In this document: positions 17,429-25,780 of the stretch, one piece after another | Position numbering within the stretch: position 1 is the first letter of the stretch | Layout of the letters: every line of letters starts with the position of its first letter | Assembly (NCBI GenBank): GCA_900470445.1 | Contig: UCAU01000028.1 | Location: 62,196 to 126,195, forward strand | From: Hyphomicrobiales bacterium | GTDB taxonomy: Bacteria > Pseudomonadota > Alphaproteobacteria > Rhizobiales > Devosiaceae | Length of the DNA: 64,000 nucleotides | Direction of reading: 5' to 3' | The notes under the pieces: generated by a model | The model's input: the letters and a program-made list of their open reading frames with translations, nothing else | What the model was told of the DNA's origin: nothing | Database searches by the model: none | Position numbers and translations under genes: made by a program

Positions 17429-18823
17429 TCAGGCCACCAATTTTTCGAAGCGCTCGGTTATTACAGGCAGGCGTTGCTTGAGCTTGGCCTTGATGGCTTC
17501 GGCATCGATCCCCTGTAGTTCCCGATCCTTCATCACCACCTTGCCGTCGACGACGACCGTCTCGACGTCCCTGCCGACCAATACGCTCGCGGCTATGAAC
17601 AGGGGATCGTAGAGGGGAGCCGCATCCATCATGGACGTGTCGCAGAGGATGAAGTCGGCCTTCTTGCCCACTTCGAGGCTGCCGACCTGATCGAAAATGC
17701 CGAGGGCCCGTGCGCCGCCGTGGGTGCCGATCTTGAGCAGTTCTTCGGCCGAGATCGGCTCGCGTTCGTGATAGACCGCGCTGTTGACAGCTTGCTGGCC
17801 GACGCGGGCCACATGGGCGACCTGAAAGATGTCGAGCGTGCCGCCAGCGCCCGCGCCGTCCGTGCCGAGGCCGATATCGATCCCACGGCGCCACATTTCG
17901 ATGAGGCGGGGTGAACCGATCGAGTAATTGTTGAAGCCGCAATGGCAGGCTGAAAGCCGGTGCCTGTCGTAGAGGTCCACCTCCCGGGGGGAGAGCAGGA
18001 CCGAATGGGCACAATGGAGGTGATGGCTGAGGACACCCATCTGGTCGAGCCATTCGGTGGGGCGCTTGCCGAATTTTTCGAGCGTGTAGTCGATCTCGTA
18101 GCTGCCCTCGCAGAGGTGGGTGTGGATCTTTACGTCGAGCGTGCGCGACGCTGCGGAAATGTCGCGGATGAGGTCAGGCGAGCAGACGATCACCTGGCGG
18201 AGCGAGAGCCAGGCCGAGACGCGGTCATTGCTCTTCCAGCGTTCGACCAGCGCCACATTGCGTTCCAGCGCTTCGTCATGGCTCATCAGCATGTTGGCCG
18301 GAACTTCGGCGCCGATCGTCTCGCTCTGGTCGATCGTGGACAGCGCGATGAACCCGCGAATGCCCACGTCCATGGCGGCGCGGCCCATTTCGTCCGGATG
18401 CGGCCCGCCGGCTTCGGCAAAGCAGGTGGTGCCGACCTGAAGCATGTTGGAATAGGCGACGAGGCCGGAGAGATAGACGTCTTCGGGGTCGAGGCAGCTT
18501 TCCCACGGGATGAGATAGTTCTTCCAGACGGGCAGCTTGAGCGGGCGACCTCGGGCAATGTCCTGCAACTTGCCGCGCAGCAATTGCTGGCCGGTATGAA
18601 AATGCGCATCGATAAGGCCCGGCAGGATGATGCGGCCATTGCCATTGATGACCGTCTTGCCCTTGTAGCGCCCCGCTTCATTGGTTGGGCCCATCCAGAC
18701 GATTCGGTTGCCGTTCACGGCGATGGCGCCGTCGCGGATGACGCGGTTCTCCTTGTCGAGCGTGACGATTTCGGCGCCGGTAACGAGAAGGTCGACGTCT
18801 TGGGGTTCCTGGGTCTGGTTCAT
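17429..18823 (-). CDS. Amidohydrolase (TRZ/ATZ/SAH-deaminase-like)
   Basis: A 464-residue metal-dependent amidohydrolase of the cytosine deaminase/chlorohydrolase group. Metal ligands are visible: His74 and His76 in DAHFHTG, HTHLCEG in the middle, HCAHSV, and the Asp in LGTDGAGAG near residue 340. Family members deaminate or dechlorinate N-heterocycles such as guanine, cytosine, triazines or S-adenosylhomocysteine. It follows the binding-protein genes in the operon, so the imported molecule is probably its direct substrate. Confidence 0.9.
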   Translation of the reverse strand: MNQTQEPQDVDLLVTGAEIVTLDKENRVIRDGAIAVNGNRIVWMGPTNEAGRYKGKTVINGNGRIILPGLIDAHFHTGQQLLRGKLQDIARGRPLKLPVWKNYLIPWESCLDPEDVYLSGLVAYSNMLQVGTTCFAEAGGPHPDEMGRAAMDVGIRGFIALSTIDQSETIGAEVPANMLMSHDEALERNVALVERWKSNDRVSAWLSLRQVIVCSPDLIRDISAASRTLDVKIHTHLCEGSYEIDYTLEKFGKRPTEWLDQMGVLSHHLHCAHSVLLSPREVDLYDRHRLSACHCGFNNYSIGSPRLIEMWRRGIDIGLGTDGAGAGGTLDIFQVAHVARVGQQAVNSAVYHEREPISAEELLKIGTHGGARALGIFDQVGSLEVGKKADFILCDTSMMDAAPLYDPLFIAASVLVGRDVETVVVDGKVVMKDRELQGIDAEAIKAKLKQRLPVITERFEKLVA

Positions 18824-18853
18824 CTGAAAATCCTAAAATCAAAGGCAGAGAGA

Positions 18854-18878
18854 CCCGCGCCGTAAATGCCGGCGCGGG
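18854..18878 (-). terminator. Strong intercistronic stem-loop after a binding-protein gene
   Basis: A perfect 9-bp GC-rich stem (CCCGCGCCG/CGGCGCGGG) with a 7-base loop lies 8 bases beyond the binding-protein stop and before the amidohydrolase gene. Such hairpins often protect the binding-protein transcript or partly terminate, giving more binding protein than downstream enzymes. Confidence 0.6.
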
Positions 18879-18886
18879 CGGCAGGG

Positions 18887-19900
18887 TCAGGCCAATTTGA
18901 GCGCGTCTGCGACGATCGATGTGTCGATAATGTCGCCGATGGGCGGCAGGTCGGTGCGGCCGGTAGCGCGCGCCGCGTCATACATCGGACCCTCCATTTT
19001 GGCGGGGTCGAGGGCGTAGAGCGGGAAGTCCGGATCGCCGCCGGGCCGCATGAAGCCGATCTGCAATTCGTTCTGGCGGGTCTGCTGATCGACATCGAGG
19101 CCGAAATCGGCGCCATATTTCTCGACCGTGATCTTGGCGCCAAGGGCGGGGTCGGCCTCGTCGGCCCTGAAGCCCTTGATGATGGCAGCGGTATATTTGA
19201 CCAGCGCAGTGCGATTGGCTTCGAGATAGGCCCGGGAGACGAAAGCAATGCCGGCATAGCCGGGAAAGCCCAGTTCGTCGAAGGACCGGAAGAAGAAGTC
19301 CTTGTCGCGCACCAGGCCCATCTGTTCGAGCGTAATTGTCTGGTTCGTGGCAAAGGCGGTGTAGCCTTGTCCATCGCCGGCCACCAAGGGCTCGGGCGAG
19401 AAGCCGGCGGTGACCATTTCCCAGTCATTGGGCAGGCCATTGAGGCTAAGGGTCGCCTCAATGGACGTCTGCTCGGCAGGACCCTGGGCCAGGATTTTCT
19501 TGCCCACGATGTCCTTGGGTTCAAGGATCGGTGCGGCAGCGAGCGAGATGATACCAAGCGGCGAGGTCTGCATACGCGCGGCAATGATGACGAAGTCATT
19601 GCCCTTGCCCACGGCGTCAAGGAAAGGCAGCCAGCTCGTATAGCCGATTTCGGCGCTGCCGGCGGCGACCATGGTCAAGGGATCGGGGGCGTTGGGGCCG
19701 CCCGGCATGACGGTGACGTCGAGCCCCTCTTCGGTGAAATAGCCATTTTCGAGGGCGAGCCAATGGTCGACATATTCGACGTTGGCGATCCATCCCAATT
19801 GCACGCGTAGCGGCGTCAGGTCCTGGGCGAAGAGGCCTCGGGGAAGCCCGGCGGCAGCCAGGCCAAGGGCGGCAGATTTGAGCAGAGTGCGTCTTTGCAT
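18887..19900 (-). CDS. ABC transporter substrate-binding protein, NMT1/THI5-like
   Basis: A 337-residue periplasmic binding protein. The N-terminus MQRRTLLKSAALGLAAAGLP resembles a secretion signal with paired arginines (possible Tat). The mature part starts near LTPLRVQLGWIANVEY, typical of NMT1/THI5-like proteins (ThiY, SsuA, pyrimidine-precursor binding proteins). It is a paralogue of the preceding gene product, with similar WIxNVEYxxxWxALxxGYFTEEGL. Ligand unknown; the context points to a heterocyclic nitrogen compound. Confidence 0.9.
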   Translation of the reverse strand: MQRRTLLKSAALGLAAAGLPRGLFAQDLTPLRVQLGWIANVEYVDHWLALENGYFTEEGLDVTVMPGGPNAPDPLTMVAAGSAEIGYTSWLPFLDAVGKGNDFVIIAARMQTSPLGIISLAAAPILEPKDIVGKKILAQGPAEQTSIEATLSLNGLPNDWEMVTAGFSPEPLVAGDGQGYTAFATNQTITLEQMGLVRDKDFFFRSFDELGFPGYAGIAFVSRAYLEANRTALVKYTAAIIKGFRADEADPALGAKITVEKYGADFGLDVDQQTRQNELQIGFMRPGGDPDFPLYALDPAKMEGPMYDAARATGRTDLPPIGDIIDTSIVADALKLA

Positions 19901-19946
19901 CGTGGCAGACTCCGGAATTTCCGTTTGGAACAGGCGAGGGCATTGA

Positions 19947-19968
19947 CCGTCCGGAGGATGCCGGACGG
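19947..19968 (-). terminator. Intercistronic stem-loop between the two binding-protein genes
   Basis: A perfect 8-bp stem (CCGTCCGG/CCGGACGG) with a 6-base loop in the 158-base gap between the two NMT1-like genes. No T-run follows, which suits transcript stabilisation or partial attenuation. Confidence 0.55.
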
Positions 19969-20058
19969 CGTTGGGCGGAGTGGCGATGACCTCTTGGCGA
20001 TTTTCCTCAACGTCCCGTGCATGGGGAGAGGAGCCGATGGGGCCTGTCCAGCAGCAGA

Positions 20059-21087
20059 TCAGAGCGTCGCGTAAGCCTCTTCGGCGATGCTGAAATCGAC
20101 GAGATCGGCAACCGGTGGAACCGTACGGCCGGCTGCTTGAGCGGCCTCCGTCATGTTGCCGGTGATGTCGGCGGGATCGAACAGATAGAGCTTATAGTCC
20201 GGCGCTGGCTTCATCAGCGGGATCTGGAGTTCCATCTGACGGGTCTGCTGGGCCAGATCGAGGCCGAGATCGGCACCGTAATTGTCAACAACGATCTGCG
20301 CCGCATAGGCAGGATCGGCAAAGGCGTATTCCCAGCCCTTGATCATGGCGCGCGTGTATTTGACCAGCGTCTCGCGGTTTTCCGCGACGTAGTCCTTCTT
20401 GGCCACCATCAGACCGGCCTTCACGACATAGCCAATGTCGTCGAAGAGCGTCACGATGAAGTCCTGGTCCTGCACCATGCCCATATTCTCAAGCGTGATC
20501 GGCTGGTTGGTAGCAAAGCAGAGATAGACGTCGCCATCGCCGGCCAGCAGCGGTTCCGGCGAGAAGCCCGTGGGGATGACTTCGTAGTCGAGTGGCAGGC
20601 CGGCCTTGGCCAGCACTGCGTCGAAGATGGAGGTGTCGGATGGATTCTGGGCGAGAATGCGTTTGCCCACGAGGTCTTGCGGCGTGCGCACCGGGTTCGC
20701 GGCGAGAGACAGCAGTCCCGAGGGGCTCTTTGCCCAGGCAGAGCCGAGAATTTGAAAATCGTTACCCTTGCCGATGGCGTCAAGCAGGGGCATCCAATTG
20801 GCGAAGGCGAGCTGAGCCGCGTCGGAGGCAAGGGAAACCAGGACGTCAGGGGCGTTGGGTCCGCCGGCGAGGTAGGGCGCATCCAGGCCTTCCTCGGTGA
20901 AATAGCCCTGGTCGAGCGCGGCCCAGAAGCCGGCATATTCAACATTGGAGATCCAGCCAAAGGCGGTGGTGATACCGGCTGTTTCCTGGGCGAATAGCGG
21001 ACGGGGCAGCCCACCGGCGAGAAGGCCCGCTGCCCCTGCCATCAGCAGGTGGCGCCGGGTTAGTTCAAAATCCCTGTTCTTCGGCAC
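20059..21087 (-). CDS. ABC transporter substrate-binding protein, NMT1/THI5-like
   Basis: A 342-residue periplasmic binding protein, first gene of the minus-strand operon. The N-terminus has paired arginines and a hydrophobic segment (TRRHLLMAGAAGLLAGGLP), a plausible Tat-type signal. The mature domain (TTAFGWISNVEYAGFW) is a paralogue of the next protein. Two binding proteins for one permease/ATPase set suggest two related ligands, or a duplication followed by divergence. It is transcribed divergently from the RpiR regulator. Confidence 0.9.
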   Translation of the reverse strand: MPKNRDFELTRRHLLMAGAAGLLAGGLPRPLFAQETAGITTAFGWISNVEYAGFWAALDQGYFTEEGLDAPYLAGGPNAPDVLVSLASDAAQLAFANWMPLLDAIGKGNDFQILGSAWAKSPSGLLSLAANPVRTPQDLVGKRILAQNPSDTSIFDAVLAKAGLPLDYEVIPTGFSPEPLLAGDGDVYLCFATNQPITLENMGMVQDQDFIVTLFDDIGYVVKAGLMVAKKDYVAENRETLVKYTRAMIKGWEYAFADPAYAAQIVVDNYGADLGLDLAQQTRQMELQIPLMKPAPDYKLYLFDPADITGNMTEAAQAAGRTVPPVADLVDFSIAEEAYATL

Positions 21088-21144
21088 TTTTGACGTTCCC
21101 TTGGCATCAACTGACCTCCCGCTCTGCTTGCAAGTTTCTTCCCT

Positions 21145-21193
21145 TGCAATCTCTTGTTACAGTGAGGCTACCACACGTAATATCTTTTACAAG
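21145..21193. promoter_or_regulatory. Candidate RpiR operator region in the divergent promoter
   Basis: The 124-base gap between the binding-protein gene and the RpiR gene holds TGCAATCTCTTGTTACA (21146-21162) and CGTAATATCTTTTACA (21176-21191), both imperfect dyads of TGTAA/TTACA half-sites. A related TGTAATTTATTTTGCA occurs upstream of the nucleoside hydrolase gene. Binding by the adjacent regulator is inference. Confidence 0.4.
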
Positions 21194-21211
21194 ATTGTTT
21201 TGAGGCAAAAA

Positions 21212-22114
21212 ATGGTGATGCATAAAAAAGCGGCAACTGGCTATTTGCCCGCCGGTTCGGTCGTCGCGGAGCGCATCGAAGCGGCTTATCCCGAGATGTC
21301 GCAAGCCCTTCAGACGTTTGCAGATTTCGTGCTGAGTGAGCCAATCCGCATTGCCCATATGTCGATCAACGAGACCGTGCAGGCAACTGGGGTTTCAGTA
21401 GCAACGGCCAACCGGTTTGCGCGCAAGCTTGGCTTTGAGGGGTATGCGCAGTTTCGCGGGGAGGTGATCCGAGGTTTTGAGTCCATCTTCGAGCCGGTCG
21501 AACGGCTCAGGACGACACTGTCCAAGGGCTCAAGCGTACAGGATGCGGTATTGGCTTCTCTCGAGGAGGATTTGCGTAACCTCAGCGAGACCATGCAGGG
21601 GCTCGACGCCACGCGCATCGAGCAGGCCGTCAACATGATTTTAGCCGCGCGCAATATCTTCTTCATCGCCTTCGATGCGGCGGCGGCCTTGGCTAACGTC
21701 ATGTCCCACCGGCTCGAACTGGCCGGCCACTACGCCCGCACAATCGACAATGGCGGCGGCATGCTGTCGGCTTCGCGCGCACTTTCGCACTACGACGAGA
21801 ACGATCTGGTCATCGCGATCGCTTTTCCGCGCTATATGCGTGAGACGGTGGAACTGGCAACGGCCGCGCATCGGCGGTCCATCCCTGTCCTCTCGATTAC
21901 CGACAACCAGACTTCGCCACTGGCAAGGTTGGGTACGCTCACGCTCTATGTGCGCGCCCGCCGCACCTACAGTTCGACTTCGGACACTGCCATTCTCGCC
22001 ATGCTCGAAGCCTTGGCTGCCGGGGTGGCGGCCAAGTCACCGGGTGCTGCGGATGCCGCGCAGAAATTTGCGGACTTCGCCTATCCCTGGCTGATTACGC
22101 CGGAAGGCCGGTAG
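21212..22114 (+). CDS. MurR/RpiR-family transcriptional regulator
   Basis: A 300-residue regulator with an N-terminal HTH_6 domain (ETVQATGVSVATANRFARKLGF around residue 52-73) and a C-terminal SIS sugar-phosphate-binding domain from about 125 to 280. I start at ATG 21212 with GAGG six bases ahead; a longer frame runs back into the divergent gene and is not credible. It is flanked by the nucleoside-type operon on one side and a convergent nucleoside hydrolase on the other, so a ribose- or deoxyribose-phosphate ligand would fit (inference). Confidence 0.9.
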   Translation: MVMHKKAATGYLPAGSVVAERIEAAYPEMSQALQTFADFVLSEPIRIAHMSINETVQATGVSVATANRFARKLGFEGYAQFRGEVIRGFESIFEPVERLRTTLSKGSSVQDAVLASLEEDLRNLSETMQGLDATRIEQAVNMILAARNIFFIAFDAAAALANVMSHRLELAGHYARTIDNGGGMLSASRALSHYDENDLVIAIAFPRYMRETVELATAAHRRSIPVLSITDNQTSPLARLGTLTLYVRARRTYSSTSDTAILAMLEALAAGVAAKSPGAADAAQKFADFAYPWLITPEGR

Positions 22115-22119
22115 GCGCT

Positions 22120-23076
22120 TCAGGCACCCATCACCATGGTTTCTACAAATAGGGCTTCGAACTTTTCGGCTTCGACAGCGATGGCCACCTCGGCATTGGG
22201 CACCGTCGTGCCAGTGCGCCGTCGGTCGGGGATGACTTGGCCGCGGGTCAGTTCGCCCACGCATTCGACGTCGACCTGCATGGCTTCGAGGGATACGATG
22301 GAGGGATCTTCCGCCACGGCCACCGCTAGAGGATCGTGCAGGGCGCAATAGGTGATGTCCGGATATTGCGCCTGGTAGGCAGCCAGATAAAAGCGCGCTG
22401 CCTGCATGACGATACCGGCTGCCGGTCCGCCGCGCTTGGCAATGTCGTCCATCATCGGAGCGGTCAGCCTGGTCTTCATGGTGACGTCCATGCCGACCAT
22501 GGTGATCTTGGCGCCGGATTTGAGCACGATGCGGGCGGCCTCAGGATCGTTGAAGAAATTGGCGTCCGCGACGGGGCTGGGAATGCCGGGCACGCCTGGA
22601 TGCCAGATGGTGCCACCCATGAGCACGATGCCGGCGAGCTTTTCGGCAATATCGGGCGCCTTCATCAGGGCATGGGCCAAATTTGTCATCGGACCAACCG
22701 GAACCAGGGTCAATTCCCCTGGACTGGCCCGGACCAGTTCGATGATGAAATCGGGGGCCCAGATGTCGAGCGCCTTGGCCTTGGGGGCGGGCAGGTCGAC
22801 ATTGCCGATGCCGTTTGCCCCATGGATGCGGCTGCCGAGCTTGGCGAAGGGGCGGCTCAGGGCGCGCGAGGCGCCCGAGGCCACGGGAATTTCCGGGCAT
22901 CCTGCTGCTTCCAGAATTTGTAGGCTGTTCCGCGTCGCAGCGGCGACGTCAATATTGCCATAGGTCGTGGTCAACGCCTCAAGCGTAATGCCGGGCCGAT
23001 TGACGGCGTAAAGGATCGCCATGGCGTCGTCGATTCCGGTGTCGACATCGAGGATGATGCGGCATTGTTTTGGCAC
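22120..23076 (-). CDS. Inosine/uridine-preferring nucleoside hydrolase
   Basis: A 318-residue nucleoside hydrolase that cleaves the N-glycosidic bond of (deoxy)ribonucleosides. The calcium-binding N-terminal motif DVDTGIDDA is at residues 10-18, and further ligand residues lie in VPVGPMTNLA and near the C-terminal HDPLAVA. I start at the GTG at 23076 (VPKQCRIIL): GGAG stands 7 bases ahead, and the longer frame adds a 22-residue tail not usual in the family. It ends 5 bases from the RpiR gene, tail to tail. Confidence 0.9.
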   Translation of the reverse strand: MPKQCRIILDVDTGIDDAMAILYAVNRPGITLEALTTTYGNIDVAAATRNSLQILEAAGCPEIPVASGASRALSRPFAKLGSRIHGANGIGNVDLPAPKAKALDIWAPDFIIELVRASPGELTLVPVGPMTNLAHALMKAPDIAEKLAGIVLMGGTIWHPGVPGIPSPVADANFFNDPEAARIVLKSGAKITMVGMDVTMKTRLTAPMMDDIAKRGGPAAGIVMQAARFYLAAYQAQYPDITYCALHDPLAVAVAEDPSIVSLEAMQVDVECVGELTRGQVIPDRRRTGTTVPNAEVAIAVEAEKFEALFVETMVMGA

Positions 23077-23388
23077 GAGGCGGCTCCGAAAGTGCGTGTG
23101 GGGGAATGTTCCGGAGCCTATCGACTGTAATTTATTTTGCAATTCCTCGCGGAGGTGAAAATTTCACACCAGCGGGTGTGAGCCAAGGGTGGCGATTTCT
23201 CGGCTTCGTGCCGCCTCTGCTGCGTGAATCCGCACGGAACCTATTTCCACCCGCCATTGCTCGAAGTGTTGGCGCGGGGCATGGTGATCTCCGGCGCGGA
23301 ATACCTATATGGATCGTGTCTAGAGCACTGGAACGGCCGAGCCGTAATTCAACTTAAACGGCAAAGCGGACCCCAAGAGGAGCACAGC
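23077..23388. other. 312-base divergent intergenic region
   Basis: No gene is visible. It separates the nucleoside hydrolase gene from the F420 island. It holds TGTAATTTATTTTGCA at 23127-23142 (candidate RpiR site upstream of the hydrolase), a short hairpin around 23160-23180 (TTCACACC/GGTGTGA), and the AAGAGGAG Shine-Dalgarno of the next gene. Confidence 0.5.
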
Positions 23389-23814
23389 ATGAGCGACTTC
23401 AATGATCAGGTGATTGCCGATTTCAACCAGAACGGGGGGCATCCCGGGGGCATGTTTGCGGGCGCTCCGGTGCTGCTGCTGCACGCTATCGGCGCCAAGT
23501 CCGGCTTGGAGCGGGTTCAGCCGCTCATGTATCTTCGCCCGCAGAACGACGGTCCCTGGTATATTTTTGCCTCCTATGGCGGCGCCCCCAAAGACCCCGC
23601 ATGGTTCCGTAACCTACAGGCGCACCCCGATGTCGAAATCTCCGTTGGCGATGGCAAGACCATCGAGAAAATCCCGGTCCGTGCGCGGGTCGTCGAGGGC
23701 AGCGAACGCGACACCATTTATGCCGAACAGGCCCGCCGCTTTCCGCAATTCGCCAAATACGAAGAAGTGACGACCCGCGATATCATCCCGGTGATTGAAC
23801 TCACCCCGCGCTGA
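23389..23814 (+). CDS. Deazaflavin-dependent nitroreductase-like protein (DDN family)
   Basis: A 141-residue split-barrel protein of the F420-binding DDN/nitroreductase family common in mycobacteria. Recognisable stretches are LLLHAIGAKSGLERVQPLMYL, FASYGGAPKDPAWFRNL and RARVVEGSERD. The start ATG follows AAGAGGAG. Members use reduced F420 to reduce quinones, nitro compounds or other oxidised organics. It lies 120 bases before the F420-dependent glucose-6-phosphate dehydrogenase gene on the same strand, which supports a real F420 link. Physiological substrate unknown. Confidence 0.88.
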   Translation: MSDFNDQVIADFNQNGGHPGGMFAGAPVLLLHAIGAKSGLERVQPLMYLRPQNDGPWYIFASYGGAPKDPAWFRNLQAHPDVEISVGDGKTIEKIPVRARVVEGSERDTIYAEQARRFPQFAKYEEVTTRDIIPVIELTPR

Positions 23815-23890
23815 TCGGCCCCGCATGACTGGGCAGCAAATCGGAAAGACGGTCAGCGACTTTCCGATTGGCAATTGACTTGCTTGGAAT

Positions 23891-23908
23891 TTTGACCAAA
23901 CGATCAAA
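23891..23908. promoter_or_regulatory. Candidate operator of the F420 operon, copy 1
   Basis: An 18-bp imperfect dyad TTTGACCAAACGATCAAA (half-sites TTTGAyC/GrTCAAA) ends 26 bases before the fgd ATG. Its reverse complement matches 17 of 18 bases of a second site at 28565-28582. The form is typical of TetR-family operators; no TetR gene lies in the window. Confidence 0.65.
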
Positions 23909-23934
23909 TAAATGGTCGAGGGAGAATTTTGAAC

Positions 23935-24948
23935 ATGCGCTTCGGGTATAAGGCGTCGGCCGAGCAGTTTGCTCCCAGTGCCCTGCTTGGCTTCGCCGTG
24001 GAGGCGGAGCAGGCCGGGTTTGACAGTGTTTTCGTCAGCGACCATTTCCAGCCCTGGAAACACACCGATGGCCATGCCCCGTTTGCCCCGGCCTGGATGG
24101 CGGCAGTGCTGGCGCGGACCGAACGCATTGTGCTGGGCACGTCGGTGCTGACGCCGACATTTCGGATGCATCCCTCGGTGGTGGCGCATGCCTTCGGCAC
24201 GCTGGGCGCCATGTTTCCCGGTCGGGTGATCCTGGGCGTCGGCACGGGGGAATCCCTCAATGAAGTGCCGGCGACTGGCCTCGAATGGCCCGAACTCAAG
24301 GAGCGCTCGGCGCGACTGCGCGAGGCGGTCAAGCTGATCCGCTTGCTCTGGAGCGAGGACCGCGTGAGCTTTGAGGGCGAGTATTACAAGACCGTCAACG
24401 CCACCATCTACGACAAGCCGGCCGAGCCGGTGCCGATCTATATCGCGGCCGGTGGCCCGCTTAACGCCAAATATGCAGGCCGGGCCGGCGACGGTTTTAT
24501 CTGCACGTCCGGCAAGGGCGCTGAGCTTTATGTCGATCAGCTGCTGCCCAATGTCGAAATCGGCCGGGCCGAGTCCGAGCTGGCGGGAAAACCCTTCGAG
24601 CGCATGATCGAGGTCAAGGTGTCGTTCGATACCGATCCCGGCCGGGCCTTGAATGACACGCGCCATTGGGCCGCGCTTTCCCTCTCGGCCGAGGAAAAGC
24701 ACTCGGTGCAGGACCCCGCTGAAATGGAACGACTGGCATCGGAACTGCCGATCGAACGGGTCGCCAAGCGCTGGATTGTCTCCAGCGATCCCGACGAGCA
24801 TGTCGCGTCTATCAAGACCTATATCGATTATGGCTTCGATCATCTGGTCTTCCACGCGCCGGGCACCGACCAGAGCCGATTTCTGGCCCTTTACGCCAAG
24901 GAAATCCTGCCGCGCTTGCGCCAACTGACGGTGGACTCGCCATCATGA
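23935..24948 (+). CDS. fgd: F420-dependent glucose-6-phosphate dehydrogenase
   Basis: A 337-residue luciferase-like TIM barrel that oxidises glucose-6-phosphate to 6-phosphogluconolactone while reducing F420. Sequence is very close to mycobacterial FGD1: [11 protein letters not shown] at the N-terminus, SDHFQPWKH with His37 and Trp41 (FGD1 His40, Trp44), LGVGTGE with Glu106 (Glu109), and the phosphate-binding TSGKG lysine (Lys194). A GGGAG lies ahead of ATG 23935; a TTG six bases upstream is a possible alternative start. It overlaps cofE (ATGA). Fgd is classically actinobacterial, so presence in an alphaproteobacterial setting suggests transfer. Confidence 0.93.
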   Translation: MRFGYKASAEQFAPSALLGFAVEAEQAGFDSVFVSDHFQPWKHTDGHAPFAPAWMAAVLARTERIVLGTSVLTPTFRMHPSVVAHAFGTLGAMFPGRVILGVGTGESLNEVPATGLEWPELKERSARLREAVKLIRLLWSEDRVSFEGEYYKTVNATIYDKPAEPVPIYIAAGGPLNAKYAGRAGDGFICTSGKGAELYVDQLLPNVEIGRAESELAGKPFERMIEVKVSFDTDPGRALNDTRHWAALSLSAEEKHSVQDPAEMERLASELPIERVAKRWIVSSDPDEHVASIKTYIDYGFDHLVFHAPGTDQSRFLALYAKEILPRLRQLTVDSPS

Positions 24949-25778
24949 CGCTGCCGCGCTTTTCCGCCTGGGCCGTGACCGGTATCCCCGAAGTACACGA
25001 CGGCGACGATCTGGCCACGCTGATCTGCGACGCGGTGGACAAGCAGGCTGAAGGCGACGCCGAACTCGCGCTCGCCGAAGGCGATATTCTCGTCGTCGCC
25101 AGCAAGATCGTCGCCAAGGCGGAGGGGCGCCTGGTGCCGGCGACAGACCGCGAAAAGGCCATCACCGAGGATACTGTCCGTGTCGTGGCAGAGCGGGTGC
25201 ATGCTGGCGGCGTCACGCGCATCGTGGAAACGCGGCAGGGGCTGATCATGGCGGCGGCGGGCATTGACATGTCCAATGTGCCGGATGGCTTCGCGCTACG
25301 TCTGCCCGAGGACCCAGACCTGTCCGCGCAACAGCTTTGCGCCATTCTGCGCGAACGGCTGGGCATTTCGCTGGGCATTATCATCACCGATACATTTGGG
25401 CGGCCCTGGCGCGTCGGCCAGACCGATGTCGCCATCGGCGCGGCCGGCCTGCAATTGACCGAAGACATGCGGGGCGGCAACGATGCCAATGGACGCCCAC
25501 TGCATGCCACTATCGCGGTGGTCGCCGATGAAATCGCCGGCGCCGCCGATCTGGTCAAGGGCAAGGCAGGCGGCCTGCCGGTCGCTGTATTGCGCGGGCT
25601 GCATCGGCTGGTCACCGGCCTTGATGCGCCGGGTGCGAGATCGCTGGTGCGCTCGCTGGAGGAGGACATGTTCCGCTTCGGTTCGGCGGAAGCCTACCAG
25701 CTTGGTTATGACACAGCGCGGGCGGAATTTGAGGGCGGCGCCGCCGCCACGCCGCTCGCGGGTAGACAGGGAAATTGA
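24945..25778 (+). CDS. cofE: Coenzyme F420-0:L-glutamate ligase
   Basis: A 277-residue CofE/FbiB-N enzyme that adds the first and further glutamates to F420-0 using GTP. Family motifs are the N-terminal substrate-binding [17 protein letters not shown] and the [21 protein letters not shown] stretch near residue 145. It lacks the C-terminal nitroreductase-like domain of FbiB and is of normal CofE length. It overlaps fgd by 4 bases and runs into the importer genes. It is the only F420 biosynthesis gene in the window, which fits salvage of imported F420-0. Confidence 0.92.
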   Translation: MTLPRFSAWAVTGIPEVHDGDDLATLICDAVDKQAEGDAELALAEGDILVVASKIVAKAEGRLVPATDREKAITEDTVRVVAERVHAGGVTRIVETRQGLIMAAAGIDMSNVPDGFALRLPEDPDLSAQQLCAILRERLGISLGIIITDTFGRPWRVGQTDVAIGAAGLQLTEDMRGGNDANGRPLHATIAVVADEIAGAADLVKGKAGGLPVAVLRGLHRLVTGLDAPGARSLVRSLEEDMFRFGSAEAYQLGYDTARAEFEGGAAATPLAGRQGN

Positions 25779-25780
25779 TC

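Noticed and set aside
17427-18053. N-terminal extension of the SDR reading frame at 16587-17426
   Set aside because: It overlaps the amidohydrolase in another frame and does not look like protein.
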